Assembly: GCF_003589595.1 (NCBI RefSeq)
Contig: NW_020653852.1
Span: 3,105,295-3,169,294 of the forward strand
Source of the DNA: Hyposmocoma kahamanoa
Lineage: Eukaryota; Arthropoda; Insecta; Lepidoptera; Cosmopterigidae
DNA: 64,000 nt
Reading direction: 5' to 3'
Shown here: piece by piece, positions 23,205-33,435 of the stretch
Layout of the letters: every line of letters begins with the position of its first letter
Numbering within the stretch: position 1 is the stretch's first letter
Made by a program: the position numbers and the translations under genes
Notes under the pieces: generated by a model
The model's input: only the letters and a program-made list of their open reading frames with translations
Told to the model about the DNA's origin: nothing
Database searches by the model: none

Positions 23205-23406
23205 CAAATATCAATACCTCCTACATAAGTTGTTGTAAACTAAAGTGCCATTTCTTTTTGCTTTTTAACTTAAATAATATACTTTTTTCATGTATATTAT
23301 GGTTCCATGTAAACATGAAATCTATAATATGCATAAAAAAGGATATATTTAAGTTAAAAAGCAAAATTTCACTTACAAGAACTTACGTGGGAGGTATCGA
23401 TATGTC
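23205..23406. repeat. Long imperfect palindrome (about 200 bp)
   Basis: The left arm from 'atcaatacctcctacataag' to 'tggttccatg' is mirrored by the right arm from 'catgaaatctataatatg' to 'cttacgtgggaggtatcgat'. The best-matching inner arms contain gctttttaacttaaat and its complement at 23348-23363. The gap between arms is only a few bases. Transcribed RNA would fold into one long hairpin. It could be a foldback MITE. Confidence 0.75.
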
Positions 23407-23514
23407 CACGAGTGTAGTTTAAAAAATAATCAAACTTAGAATATAAAGTCTGTCAAAGATACTAGTAAATGGTAACACAATTCGCAACCCTAGCTTTACT
23501 TATACATACGTAGA

Positions 23515-23635
23515 TGCGTATCTGTAACTCGGCAACTCTGCATGCTTGCGTGCGTGTGCGTAAGGAGAGCGGCGCGGGCGCAGACTGCGAGGCGCGACCC
23601 GCGGCCTTCTTGGCGCACTGCTTTATATCCAACAT
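23515..23635 (-). promoter_or_regulatory. CpG-rich island with TATA-like box (tentative)
   Basis: A 100-bp GC-rich, CpG-rich patch (around 'gcggcgcgggcgcagactgc') sits in AT-rich DNA. On the minus strand 'ggatataaagc' lies about 35-40 bp upstream of 'cgcagtctg', a plausible TATA-to-initiator spacing. It has no coding frame and no repeat partner in the window. It could instead be the promoter of a lost retroelement. Confidence 0.2.
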
Positions 23636-24215
23636 ACTGTACTCAAATTTGCAATCTTTTGATCATAAACCGACCACATTCTGATGTTGTTAACAAATAA
23701 GTACGCAGTTATCTGTATATTAAATGTCGCTACTAGATAATTTCTATTACGTAATATGAGTGCACATAGATACAGTAATCTTTATAATATCTGACGGAGA
23801 AATACCATTCTCGAGGAGCCTATATCGTTTTTTTTACAAAGTCTTCTCTGGAGCCGGCTTTCCTCAAAATGATTAGATTAAACATAACGAATTAAGGTAC
23901 ATCTATATTTAGAAGCTGGAAGTTCAATAGAGAAAATTGTAATAAAGTCCGATAATAATCTTTCAGGAACACAATATAATATAATTGGGATCATATTCCG
24001 ATCAGAATAGAACATTAATTTGCTTCAAACGTGATTAGTGAATCTGTCAATACGGACATATATTTACATAATAATAAACCAACCGTCTGTTCTCAACATT
24101 ACGTCATTTCACTATCAATTATGTGGACTTTATGATGTGTTGTTATAGATACAAGTTAGTTGTCATTGATGATCAGATAGTAGATAGTAGAGTAGCCATA
24201 GAACTCTTTGTGAAT
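23636..24215. other. Unassigned AT-rich DNA
   Basis: No supported feature was seen. Confidence 0.4.
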
Positions 24216-24219
24216 AAAA

Positions 24220-24325
24220 ATCCCTCCAAGGAAGTACCGCCATCGAACAGTAACGTGAGAAATTACTGCGTTCCGGTTTTCATGGGTACATGGGTAGGAA
24301 ACTACAGGCACATGGAACTGAAAGG
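24220..24325 (+). mobile_element. Family A retroposon, 5' fragment
   Basis: It contains 'tccaaggaagtaccgccat', 'gagaaattactgcgttccgg' and 'aaactacaggcacatggaac', the 5' third of family A, strongly diverged. Confidence 0.55.
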
Positions 24326-24920
24326 GTTGTAACCCTAACTAGCCGTGAACAGGTTCACGGCAATGAAATGGGAAACTTCCGGTCCATAAAATTTATTAAA
24401 GAAGTAAAGTTTAAAGAAAGGCTGTAACAATATAAAGGTAAATGTAAAAAAAACAGGTATAACAGTATAAAACACTCCCTACACTTTATTATTAAGGCAC
24501 TTAACCCTAAATGGGCCGAGAAACTGAATTACAGAAATAGATACATAAAGGGTGTAGACTTATAAATTATTACACATGATTAGCTTATTAACAGCTCTGA
24601 CTGTTGTGGCGGTCGAGCTGGGAGTGACCGTGGTACGAAAACAAAATGAGAAAGTGAAGGAAGATGGAACAATTGAAATTTAAAATTTAAATACAAGTAA
24701 AATAAAAAAAATGATAAGATACAAGCGGAGAGAGGCGATACAAAGAGGTGAGATGACGGTGTAAGGAGGTCACACCGTCACAGAACTAGTCAACTGTATA
24801 TTTATTTAGACATTTATTTCAGGATATTTATTATATGGGTCATGACTCTTATTATATACCTTAAGGACTAACATACATACAATATAATATGACAATAAAA
24901 TAAACTAAACAACTAATCTA
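24326..24920. other. Unassigned DNA
   Basis: A purine-rich patch lies at 24640-24780. No frame or element is supported. Confidence 0.35.
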
Positions 24921-24924
24921 CACG

Positions 24925-25312
24925 TATTGCACTTGTCGGCGACGTGTGGCGCAATCTGATGTCAGGTAACCGGCCGCGGAATCGCTGATACGTGACACAC
25001 TTCGGCCAAAAAACTTCATTCATGTAGGCCGACTGATGTTCGGTCGGCATTCTCCCCACAAACGGATTTAAATTTAAGTTGTGGCGGGATTTTGGCTTTT
25101 AGCCAGATGTACTCCACTATCTCCTCAGACTTTGTGGAGTAATGTAGTCGCGACAGGTACAGCAGCGTCGTCGGTGTGGCCGGACGGAGCAAAAAGCTCG
25201 ATCCTGTCGGTGCTGTGCCACACAGGTTACGGCTGGTGGGCTTTCTCTTCCTCTTCACCACCTTTGTGAAGCCGTCCTCGTCGCATTGATCCGTCTGCCT
25301 CTGTAGTTTTAT
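24925..25312 (-). pseudogene. LINE ORF1 (gag-like) C-terminal remnant
   Basis: The minus-strand frame reads CDEDGFTKVVKRKRKPTSRN, then LLYLSRLHYSTKSEEIVEYI and LKFKSVCGENADRTSVGLHE. A frameshift and stop follow. The other frame continues FWPKCVTYQRFRGRLPDIRL. The 'LYVSRL...T..I..Y' opening and the 'FWP.GV..RRFRG' close are typical of ORF1 proteins of Jockey/CR1-like LINEs, where this domain binds RNA. The LINE ORF1 call is firm, the clade is not. Confidence 0.7.
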
Positions 25313-25378
25313 GGATAGGCATGTCGCTTACCACTAGACGCACGACTTGTTCATCGCGTCACGTATGTCATAAAAAAG
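25313..25378 (+). mobile_element. Family A retroposon, 3' end fragment
   Basis: It contains 'gcatgtcgcttaccactaga', 'cgcacgacttgttcatcgcg' and the terminal 'tatgtcataaaaaag'. It directly abuts the LINE ORF1 remnant. Confidence 0.65.
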
Positions 25379-25849
25379 GAACTAAGACAGACCCGATGCA
25401 CTTTACACTTATCTAAAGTTGATCACAGGTCTGACGCAGGTAAAACTGATCTGAGTGAAAAATAATCCTATTGAACGTGCATTTACATGACTACGATTTA
25501 AATATAGCAATTACAAATTATCTCCACCGCAGATGTTACCGCAAATGTAGTTGGAACTACTATTGGTTGATTGTATTTGACGCGAGAGTGAATAGGTACT
25601 TTCTAGACACACGTTCCATGCTTGACACAACAATAAAAGACGTCTCGTTGGAAGTTAGACAAGTACATTAGTTCCAAACCATTACAGATAAAATCGTATG
25701 TTCATTATTGTACCAGAGATAGACAAGACAACACATTCCATTAATGTAATTGATCGAATCGTGCGCTACAGAAATAGGAGGCAATTGGCACCAGATGTGC
25801 AATACAATGGATAAGTGATAGTCAAAGCCAAAAAAGTATTTATTACAGC

Positions 25850-26130
25850 CCGGTTATATTGGATATTGTTGACAAGTTTCGGTCCATCGTCAACACTAGC
25901 CCCATAGTTCCCATCATGACCACTATTTCTGTCATCACTAACGTCCCCATCGTCATCAACGTCCGCATTTTACTCATTGTCACTATCTGCCCCATCATCA
26001 TCACGATCGTGCTCGTCCTCGTCATTTGCATTGTCCCGATAATTACAGTCGTTCATATCACCGCCATCGTCGCCATCGACCCCCCCGTCATCATAATCGA
26101 ATATAGAAATAAAAACAATCAAAGTTTTCA
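25850..26130 (-). repeat. GAY/GGY-rich cryptic simple-sequence tract
   Basis: On the minus strand the sequence is dense in GAT, GAC and GGT triplets. One frame reads an Asp/Asn/Gly-rich run (DYDDGGVDGDDGG ... DNANDEDEHDRDDDGADSDN). A single TAA interrupts it, and the same frame continues acidic (NADVDDDGDVSDDRNSGHDG). It could be a decayed acidic coding tract or a scrambled (GAT)n microsatellite. No flanking domain supports a gene. Confidence 0.45.
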
Positions 26131-26635
26131 CTAATTGACTGCACACGTATGACCAACCATATGAAGCAACCAACAATCTGTCAAAATTCCTAAGTTTTCA
26201 TGTGTCACATCGGTGGCTAATTGCGCGAAATTTGTGGAATCACGACCTGAAAGTACCTTATATACAAATAATAGTGAAAATCCGTAGCTCACCTCGAGGT
26301 AACTGTAGACAATTGACCTTCCTTGATTAATAGGTTTAAGTCTCATGTTTCTAAAACGCATGAGAAACAACGTGAGTTTGTCTCCATTTAAACGCTCACG
26401 TGTGTTGTAAAAATCTAAAAATAGAGAAACACATTTGTACATGTTATTTATTACGTAGACATACATTATCCGTCTCCAATTGGAATAGCACAGCGTTCTT
26501 AAATAGTTAAGTTGTTTATAACTTTACTATTAAATGTTAGGTTTCTCTTATTTGTTGAATATCATGATATTTGAATTACCACCATGATTGCGTATTTTTC
26601 ATGAAAATACGCCATTTGTTATTATAATTTATACA
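26131..26635. other. Unassigned AT-rich DNA
   Basis: A 111-residue minus frame (26466-26131) shows no recognisable motif. It ends inside the region that leads to the acidic tract. Confidence 0.3.
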
Positions 26636-26805
26636 AACGAACAGACAGAAACAGAACAGAAATATTCCTACTCGAACCAGTGTCTGTTTACCAAACCAGG
26701 ACCTGTCGCTTTTATCAACTGAGCTACAGATGGAATCAACAACTTAAGAATTACCCTATGTTCATGTTGCAGATCTCTGTACATTGGGTTTAAAGGCCTT
26801 TTTTG
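26636..26805 (-). mobile_element. tRNA-derived SINE-like copy (family D-related)
   Basis: The reverse tRNA-like head 'tatcaactgagctacagatg' and B-box region 'tactcgaaccagtgtctg' are followed by 'tgttgcagatctctgtac'. The arrangement matches 51165-51375. Confidence 0.5.
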
Positions 26806-27300
26806 GCACCTGTGAGAAACTTATGCATTTCTCTGTACATGGTAATTAGCCTTTACCTATACACGCGATATCTAACCACGAGAACAAAGTAAAAGCAGCT
26901 TTAAGTCGAGTGTTAAATGGGTTTATTATCGAATTTCACTTTGTGAGCAAATAAAATTATACTGTCAAATAAAAAATGGCCGACGATTACTTTCACGTTA
27001 TGATACTTTTCAAAATCCAAAGAACAAAAAAAAATTCCTTTCTTTTCATAGATAAATGCTCTACACTTTTCCGTATTATTAATGCCCCATTGCTGATCAC
27101 AAATCACTTCTAAAGCGAAACCTTACAACAATAAACTAAACCAATAAAACTATCACAAATACGTAGTTGTGCTTCAGTCAAGCGTTTTGTGACTGTTCTT
27201 CGAAATGTATGTTTCTTAACGATGATTCCTGCCTCCGTTGAAGCCGAGTTCAAAATCATCGGTGGTTAACCACTAAAACGCTGAAGAATCCATTGAATTG
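26806..27300. other. Unassigned AT-rich DNA
   Basis: No supported feature was seen. Confidence 0.35.
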
Positions 27301-27339
27301 CATGACGTCACACAGTTTCAGCGTCTGTAATTCCCGGTT

Positions 27340-27425
27340 GACCTAGATTGCGCGTGCGCATACTAATTGCTGCTGATTGGTCGGCGCGTGTCACGCCACC
27401 CAATAGACATAGATACTTAGATTCT
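27340..27425. promoter_or_regulatory. Non-repetitive patch with NRF1-like and CCAAT-like sites (tentative)
   Basis: The palindrome-like tgcgcgtgcgca is a good NRF-1 / erect wing site. It lies near 'gctgattggtcggcg' and 'cacccaatag', inverted and forward CCAAT-like motifs. No transcript evidence is visible. This is a guess from motif density only. Confidence 0.2.
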
Positions 27426-27639
27426 TTCGCGAACATCATTCTAGATGAAGTGTCAAGGCAAATCTAATTACTAGATCGCCTGCTACGCAGCGATAAACTG
27501 GTATGACTCATTATTGATCTCTTTTGCACCTCTAATCCATCAGCTTTTCTCTGACCAACATCATGGGACCAAGCATCTACCATACCCATAAGCACATGTC
27601 TGTCTCCACTTTGATCTCATCAATTATCTTCTTCTCTTC

Positions 27640-27950
27640 ATCTTTGATCCCATTTGCACGTCCCACTGCCGGGCACGGGTCTCCCTCTCAGGCGAGGTTT
27701 TAGGCCATAGTCCCCCACGCTGGCCCGATGCGGGTTGGGGACTTCACACGTTTTCTGAGGGTTGTGAACCTTCTTCGACCTGCAGGTTTCATCACGACAT
27801 TTCCTTCACCGAAAAGCTCACGGTAAATTTCAAATTAAATTTCGCACATAACCTCCGAGAAACTTAGAGGTACGAGGCCGGATTTGAACCCACGGACTCT
27901 GTATGAGAGGTCAAATCTACCACGCTTAAGCTCCATTATAGTATATCTAC
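27640..27950 (-). mobile_element. tRNA-derived SINE, family F, copy 1
   Basis: It contains 'ccactgccgggcacgggtct', 'cccacgctggcccgatgcgg', 'ttccttcaccgaaaagctca' and the reverse tRNA-like head 'ggatttgaacccacggactc'. It resembles the common lepidopteran Metulj-type SINE layout. Related shorter copies lie at 29465 and 44685. Confidence 0.7.
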
Positions 27951-28119
27951 AGTGGAATTTGTTTTCATATCTCAAAGAATTATTTATTATCTCGCAGTGA
28001 CACAACATTTAGTAAATACAATTCCAACTTTGACCTGACCTTGCAGAGTCAAAGACACACAAAAGCATCTGCCACATTAAAATAAATCATTGACATGAAA
28101 TGTCAAATAGTTGGTATGC

Positions 28120-28232
28120 GAGAGTCAAGGGTGTTATATTGACACTTTGTTATGTGCAGTACTGAATATATATGTGTGTATATGTAAAGGAAGAAAGGGA
28201 GGTCGTTGCCCTGCAGTGGGGTAATAATGGCT
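28120..28232 (+). repeat. LINE 3' tail-like fragment
   Basis: The phrase 'aagaaagggaggtcgttgcc' then 'ctgcagtggggtaataatgg' resembles the CR1/RTE tail at 19140. The boundary is unclear. Confidence 0.4.
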
Positions 28233-28509
28233 GAAAAATTAACGAATTAATTCATGTATATTTAAACTAAGAATGAGTAGAAAAGAAAGTTTAGATCGTC
28301 GTAAATCTTCTTCCAATAAGTACGGTAAAAAGGTATGCAATAAAAAGCATTTGCTTCTCGAAGACTAGAGTCTAAGGCTCCTCAATGCGGGTGTTGCTTC
28401 AATCGTCTGTCTCATTGTCGTTTTCATCAGAAAAGATTTTCCGAAGAATCATATCCAGGGCTTTACGATTATAATAATGTGACAGACAAAAACACCAATG
28501 GCCTGGTCT

Positions 28510-28740
28510 TTAACTAGGAAATTATCCGTATTAAGACTACCAAAGCAACGGAAGTCACTCCGGAGCACAACACCCTGACCAAGACCAATTTAGGAAAGTT
28601 CGTTTCCAAAATTGGTCCTATCGGGAACCCAAACCGGGACATGCATGACCACATTGCAAACCGTTGGGCAAGCAAGGCCGTCAAACATATAATATGCGGC
28701 AAAAGTTCTTCCAATTAGGCTATCACAGCTCCTCAAAATG
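28510..28740 (+). repeat. R1-like LINE 3' region fragment
   Basis: The 19-mer cacattgcaaaccgttggg at 28650-28668 is identical, in the opposite orientation, to 8845-8863 in the 3' UTR of the R1 remnant. The bases that follow also correspond ('gcaaggccgtcaa' against 'ccgaggttgtcaa'). A plus frame here (LTKTNLGKFVSKIGPIGNPN ...) is open for about 60 codons and could mislead gene finders. Confidence 0.45.
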
Positions 28741-29460
28741 AAGGCACGAGTTACATTGTTTATTCACTCAATCAACATTATTCTGGTTCCAGGACAAAGG
28801 TTTTTATTAAAAAAAAGGATTTGTCGTAGAGCTTGACAGGCGGATTGGCCAGAGCTAAAAAGACCAAAGCTAGTTACTCTGTATCCTGTCTCCTGGATAC
28901 GAAATTGTTCCTTTAGAACGAAAATACACTGCAGCGATTGGTTTTATTCCGAATGGCACCACATAACTATAAACACACTTTGCTAAATAAGGGCGGAATA
29001 TCTCGCCGTCACTAATTTGAAGCATTTATATATATCCTGATGTGTGTTGAGATATGACTTCTGTCTGTTTTCATATTTATATTACACAATATCCTTGGTT
29101 TGCATCCTTATTTAGAGGAACTAAGGAAGAGAGAGCTTGCCAAATATGAGGCCTCGTGAGGTCGACGCCAAGGTTGTTTCACAATGACCGCATCCGATCG
29201 CAGATACCTCTCATTGTCCGAGAACTCATTTGAATGTTTTGACACGCCACCATTATGTCATGTGATTGTTTTAATAAACATACGCTTCCCTGCTTGACCT
29301 ACCCCAGGTTAGGTTATTTCATTGCATTGTTTGATTTTAGTGTATTGGTTATAGGTGGGACTTTTTACATCCTCTACTTACAGTTTAATACCGAGTGTAT
29401 TATTGATTTTAAACATCGTTTTTGGTGTTTCCGGTTGACAGTTTTTTTACACGTTTTCGA
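28741..29460. other. Unassigned DNA
   Basis: No supported feature was seen. A 69-residue frame at 29255-29464 has no motif. Confidence 0.35.
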
Positions 29461-29461
29461 T

Positions 29462-29635
29462 TGAACCTTCTTCAACGTGCAAGTTTCCTCGTGATGTTAT
29501 CGTTTCACCGAAAGGTGGCCAATTTCAAATTAAACTTCGCATATAAATTCCGAAAAACTCAGAGGTGCAAGCCCGGATTCGAACCCAAGATCTTGTGATT
29601 GAGAGTCAAACCAATAGAGCGTTTGTACACTACGT
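29462..29635 (-). mobile_element. tRNA-derived SINE, family F, copy 2
   Basis: It shares 'tttcaccgaaaggtgg', 'caaattaaacttcgcatata' and reverse head 'cccggattcgaacccaagat' with 27640-27950 and 44685-44870. Confidence 0.65.
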
Positions 29636-29670
29636 CTTATTCTTATCAGGGGGTCTACTCTCGATTTCCA

Positions 29671-29825
29671 TCCGACATCCGTCCGAAACAATTACAGCCA
29701 AATAAGCAATACTTGACCAAATGAAAAGACGCGTGATGCGAATGAAGCTTCATTCTTGATACTTGTCTTTTAATTTTGTCGAATATTACTTATTTGACAG
29801 TAATTGTTTCGGACGGATGTCGGAC
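29671..29825. mobile_element. Short foldback MITE with 40-bp inverted ends
   Basis: The left end tccgacatccgtccgaaaca (29671 on) is the complement of the right end tgtttcggacggatgtcgga, and pairing continues for about 40 bp with few mismatches. The spacer is about 75 bp. An (AAAT)n run follows immediately. It is non-coding. No target duplication could be fixed. Confidence 0.7.
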
Positions 29826-29828
29826 GGA

Positions 29829-29862
29829 GAAATAAATAAATAAATAAATAAATAAATAAATA
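29829..29862. repeat. (AAAT)n microsatellite
   Basis: Eight near-perfect units follow the foldback MITE directly. Confidence 0.95.
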
Positions 29863-29863
29863 G

Positions 29864-30676
29864 GTGTACAAGCAACATTCGTGTTTTCTCGGATTGGAAT
29901 CGGATTTAGTGCACAAGCGACATCCGAAGTGGGTCCGACTTTCTAGATTTGTATAGTCTCGGATTTGGAACGAAATATGAATCGGCTGCAGTGCATAGAC
30001 TACCTCGACTTGTAGGTATTCAATATACTTACGAAAAACAGTTACTTAGATGCACCAAAGTGATACAAGTATTAATAGATAAATTATTAAGATTTATTTC
30101 TATTTATGATCCGAAACAATATTTTCAGTCCCAATGCACTTAACTTCATTAGATAATTTGTGTTTGATGGTAAAGGATGAGCTCTAAATTGAAAGTTTAA
30201 TTGGTATTAACTTGAAAATCTGTTTCTTCGGTGCCATGATTGCCGAGCGAACAACCATATTACATTTACAGTTTAAATGCGCAGACGCAGGTACTTGCGT
30301 TGAGTATGCCGCGGTGCCATTTTGTCTCTACGCACCGTCCAGTTAACGCAGACCTGCTAAACATGTCTAGCGACCTATAAATCGGGAGAAAGGAGGCTCA
30401 AATCAAAATGGTTATCGCAATCAGGATTTTCATAACTAGTGTTTTTGTAAATAAAATAAATTCGAGCAATTTATGCTCGTTGACTCGTTGGAGACACTAA
30501 TGTTGGAAATTTTCATACAAATGTTAAAAGATAAAGATAGCATCATACTACTACCTATATGTAGGTTGCTAAATATATAATTATTCCAATTGGAGTGTAC
30601 GTTGTGTTAGTGTGGCGTTTTTTATATGTACTCAATTACTCAAGAACATATTTGGAGGAACATTATAAAAAGGTTG
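29864..30676. other. Unassigned DNA
   Basis: No supported gene or element was seen. A GC-richer stretch lies at about 30260-30370. Confidence 0.35.
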
Positions 30677-30700
30677 AATTGTGACATCGAGTATATAACC

Positions 30701-31220
30701 CATTGACTCACAATTATATAGACGTCGGGTCCGCGCTAGAAAGTGTCCGAACTTATAGGACGTTAAAATCGTACACAGAGCGTCATTCACGCTTCAGTCT
30801 TCGTTTGTTCGACTGACAGCGAAGCAAGCAAAATTAGACAGTACTGCGATGACATTTCAATTTAAATTCAACGTTTTAGCTTTTTCACATTGACTTACAA
30901 TTATATGGACGTCGGGTCCGCGCTAAAAAGTGTCCGCACTTGTAAGGCGCTAAAATCGTATACAGAGCGCGACACTCCGCTTTAGTCTTCATTTGTTCTA
31001 CTGACAACGCGATACTGCGATGACATTACAATTTAAATTTCGAATAGGTTGACTTGGGACATTTTTTTCGTGGTTTTTGTATTAGACCCGTCGTCCATTT
31101 ATTTGTAAGTCAATGCTTTTTCAATATGAAAACATGTCACTATGTTTAAATAGGTTGTCTTGGGACATTTTTTCGTGGTTTTTGTATTAGACCCGTCGTC
31201 CATTTATTTGTAAGTCAATG
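30701..31220 (+). mobile_element. MITE family 1, middle layer of the nest
   Basis: The termini cattgactcac and gtaagtcaatg are flanked on both sides by the perfect 8-bp duplication atataacc (30693-30700 and 31221-31228). It is itself split by another family 1 copy at 30888-31115. Confidence 0.88.
30888..31115 (+). mobile_element. MITE family 1, innermost copy
   Basis: A 228-bp copy with cattgacttac and gtaagtcaatg termini. It is flanked by the perfect duplication ctttttca (30880-30887 and 31116-31123). It lacks part of the internal region present in the 280-bp copies. It is the youngest of the three layers. Confidence 0.88.
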
Positions 31221-31710
31221 ATATAACCAGAAATAGAGGCGAAATGTCATTTAATTTGTTTGAAAACTATTGTGCCATATCATTACTGTGACAACTGGGC
31301 TCCGATTGGCTAGCCCGAGTTCGAAACAATTGACGGGTGTCGTCAATGGGTGTCGTCAACTGTTTCACTTCAAATCGACCAGTTAACTTGAGCTTTGCTA
31401 TAATGGAGGAAAATTGCAAAATTACATATTTAATATTTAATTACCGATGAAATGTGATTCCGTTTGTTTTGTAATTAGATGTTTTGCTGTTTTTCCCACA
31501 CCACCGAATAGCACAGCACGGCATTGTTAGAGATATTATCTTTATTACAATAAATACAGAATATTTTTTGGAATATACGGAGACTTTGAGATTGGCCTGT
31601 CTATATTTCAGTGCAAACGGGAGTTGATATTTATAAGAGCTGTAACGCTAATTTGTTACCAGGAATATATGGCCCTTATTTCGTCTCTATTTCTGGTTAT
31701 ATACTCGATG

Positions 31711-32900
31711 AATTATGACAACAACGTTCTTTAAGACTGGACACATGTTTCATCGAAATCAAAAGACGATTTAAGTAATTCTTTTTTCTAATTAATCTTT
31801 CTGGTATACGTGGCCAGTTATTCATCGTTGTTCTATAATTTAACCTTTTTTTAGCGTTCCTGTAATTATTACGATTGTACATTTTTTCAACACATCGTCA
31901 TGTTAAAAAGAAACAAAAGATCTACGTTTCATAATTTGATGATTTTTTTTTTATCTACTTAATACTAAAACTGGGATGTTAGCGCAAGTTGCATGACTAC
32001 CGTAGCTCTTGAATCTAAAAAGGCCAGCTACCTTAATCGTTGTAGTTTCAGAAAAACGATTCTAGAAGACTATCCATGAATTTTGAAGATATTTTGATTG
32101 GCATTCACAGAATTTCAAAAAATGGTACAGTCAGCAAGATAAAGGCCAATTTTTACAAAACTTTATTTACGCCACTCGATCCGGTCTCTGGTAAGGATCA
32201 ATAGTCTCTATGGGACCAACTGAGGTAGAGTACTCGAAATGGCAGAAATAATTTTTTTCCAAATGAGACACTACAATTGAAGTACATCTCAGCATGGAAT
32301 GTTATAAGTGTAATCTTCAATAGTAATACATATAGAACCAAACTGGCGCGTTAAGTAAAGCTGCAATAAAATATAAAAATAACGCAACGCGTATCCGGCT
32401 CGAAGGATCAATAATTCAATTAACTCGGGCAGGTGTTACGGATGGTTTCTTTTTTCTTTTAGTTCCTTTCACTTAAGTAATTCATGTGGCTTCAAAGAAA
32501 CAGTAGCGAATGCTAAAGAGCATGAATCTGTTGCTAAATTCAAATTCCATCACACCCCATATTACATGCATTCCTGGCAGAGACAAGACCGATAGTGAAT
32601 ACGTAAAGGTTTTGAAAGCGTTCATCAAATAAACATCAGGCGCAGTGAACGAGCGACCGCTGTGCTGCGCAATCGCATAGTAATTACGCGACATGCTAGA
32701 CAGCTCGGCTGCCTGGGTGGCGTGCTTATGCAGCTGGTCCTTCGGGCCGGATCTTGTAATTACTACAGTTTTTTTTTTTCAATTCTTTTAAGACTTGTGC
32801 AGATGTTTCGAACCGATTCTAGTAGGTATGCAGTATAGATTTAAGCTATATATAATAGATCAATCTCTAGAGTAACAATGTTATCTCTACATAATGTGTA
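31711..32900. other. Unassigned AT-rich DNA
   Basis: A segment near 32690-32750 ('ctcggctgcctgggtggcgt', 'cttcgggccgg') looks like part of a further SINE, but I could not fix its ends. No gene was seen. Confidence 0.35.
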
Positions 32901-32904
32901 TGCT

Positions 32905-32958
32905 TCTATCACCTCCTTTACTGGCAAGCACCTGTTTGCTAGTAAAGGAGGTGATAGA
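32905..32958. repeat. Near-perfect short hairpin
   Basis: The arm tctatcacctcctttact (32905 on) pairs with agtaaaggaggtgataga (ending 32958). The pairing extends inward to a stem of about 23 bp with one mismatch and a loop of roughly 6-8 bases. The loop is short for a typical microRNA precursor. It could be a tiny foldback relic. Confidence 0.8.
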
Positions 32959-33374
32959 CCTTTAGACCTTGTTGTAACAACATCATAGTTTATATTTTAT
33001 TAAGCAGACAAACCCCTACAACGTTAGGTATCAACCATCTTCGTTATCGAGGCAAGTCTTAGGACGTACAAGCGGTCTTGCTTGAGGTCCTTTCTAGCAT
33101 CCTCTATTGCTTACGTCTGGATATTTTGGTTTCAGTGGCCACATTTTCCTTTTCTGAGGCCTGTCACCTAGATAGTTATCATGTCATTTGGTTGCACTCT
33201 TCTCAATCCTTCCTTACCCGCTCGTTGCCGCTTTTTCCGAACTAACAAACTCCGTACAGTAAAAACAATAGCAGACTTTGAAAAACCCAAAACAAAACAT
33301 CGATTCTTGATCCATATCTCCTCAATAACATACCTTAAGTTCCCACGGCTGTAATATCTTTATTACACTGTCCG

Positions 33375-33435
33375 AGTATGAATCAGCCGAGGCCCCGGGC
33401 GCCGCGGGCGCAGCTTCTCGTTACCAAAGAGCCGC
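33375..33435. promoter_or_regulatory. Small CpG-rich patch (tentative)
   Basis: The stretch 'gccccgggcgccgcgggcgc' is isolated in AT-rich sequence about 2.8 kb upstream of the first ITP coding exon. A 23-codon frame starts at the ATG within 'gagtatgaatcagccg'. It could belong to an ITP promoter or 5' untranslated exon, but nothing proves this. Confidence 0.15.

Larger units (their letters stand above)
30685..31710 (-). mobile_element. MITE family 2, copy interrupted by nested MITE 1 copies
   Basis: The outer termini are catcgagtatataacc (30685) and ggttatatactcgatg (to 31710). They are flanked by aattgtga (30677-30684) and aattatga (31711-31718), 7 of 8 matching. At 30700 the terminus is broken by a family 1 MITE. 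The element resumes at 31221 after duplication of atataacc. Relative to 4668 the copy is reversed. Removing the insert leaves about 500 bp, the normal family length. Confidence 0.85.

Noticed and set aside
26131..26466. 111-residue minus ORF
   Set aside because: No motif, no splice context, and composition typical of AT-rich chance frames.
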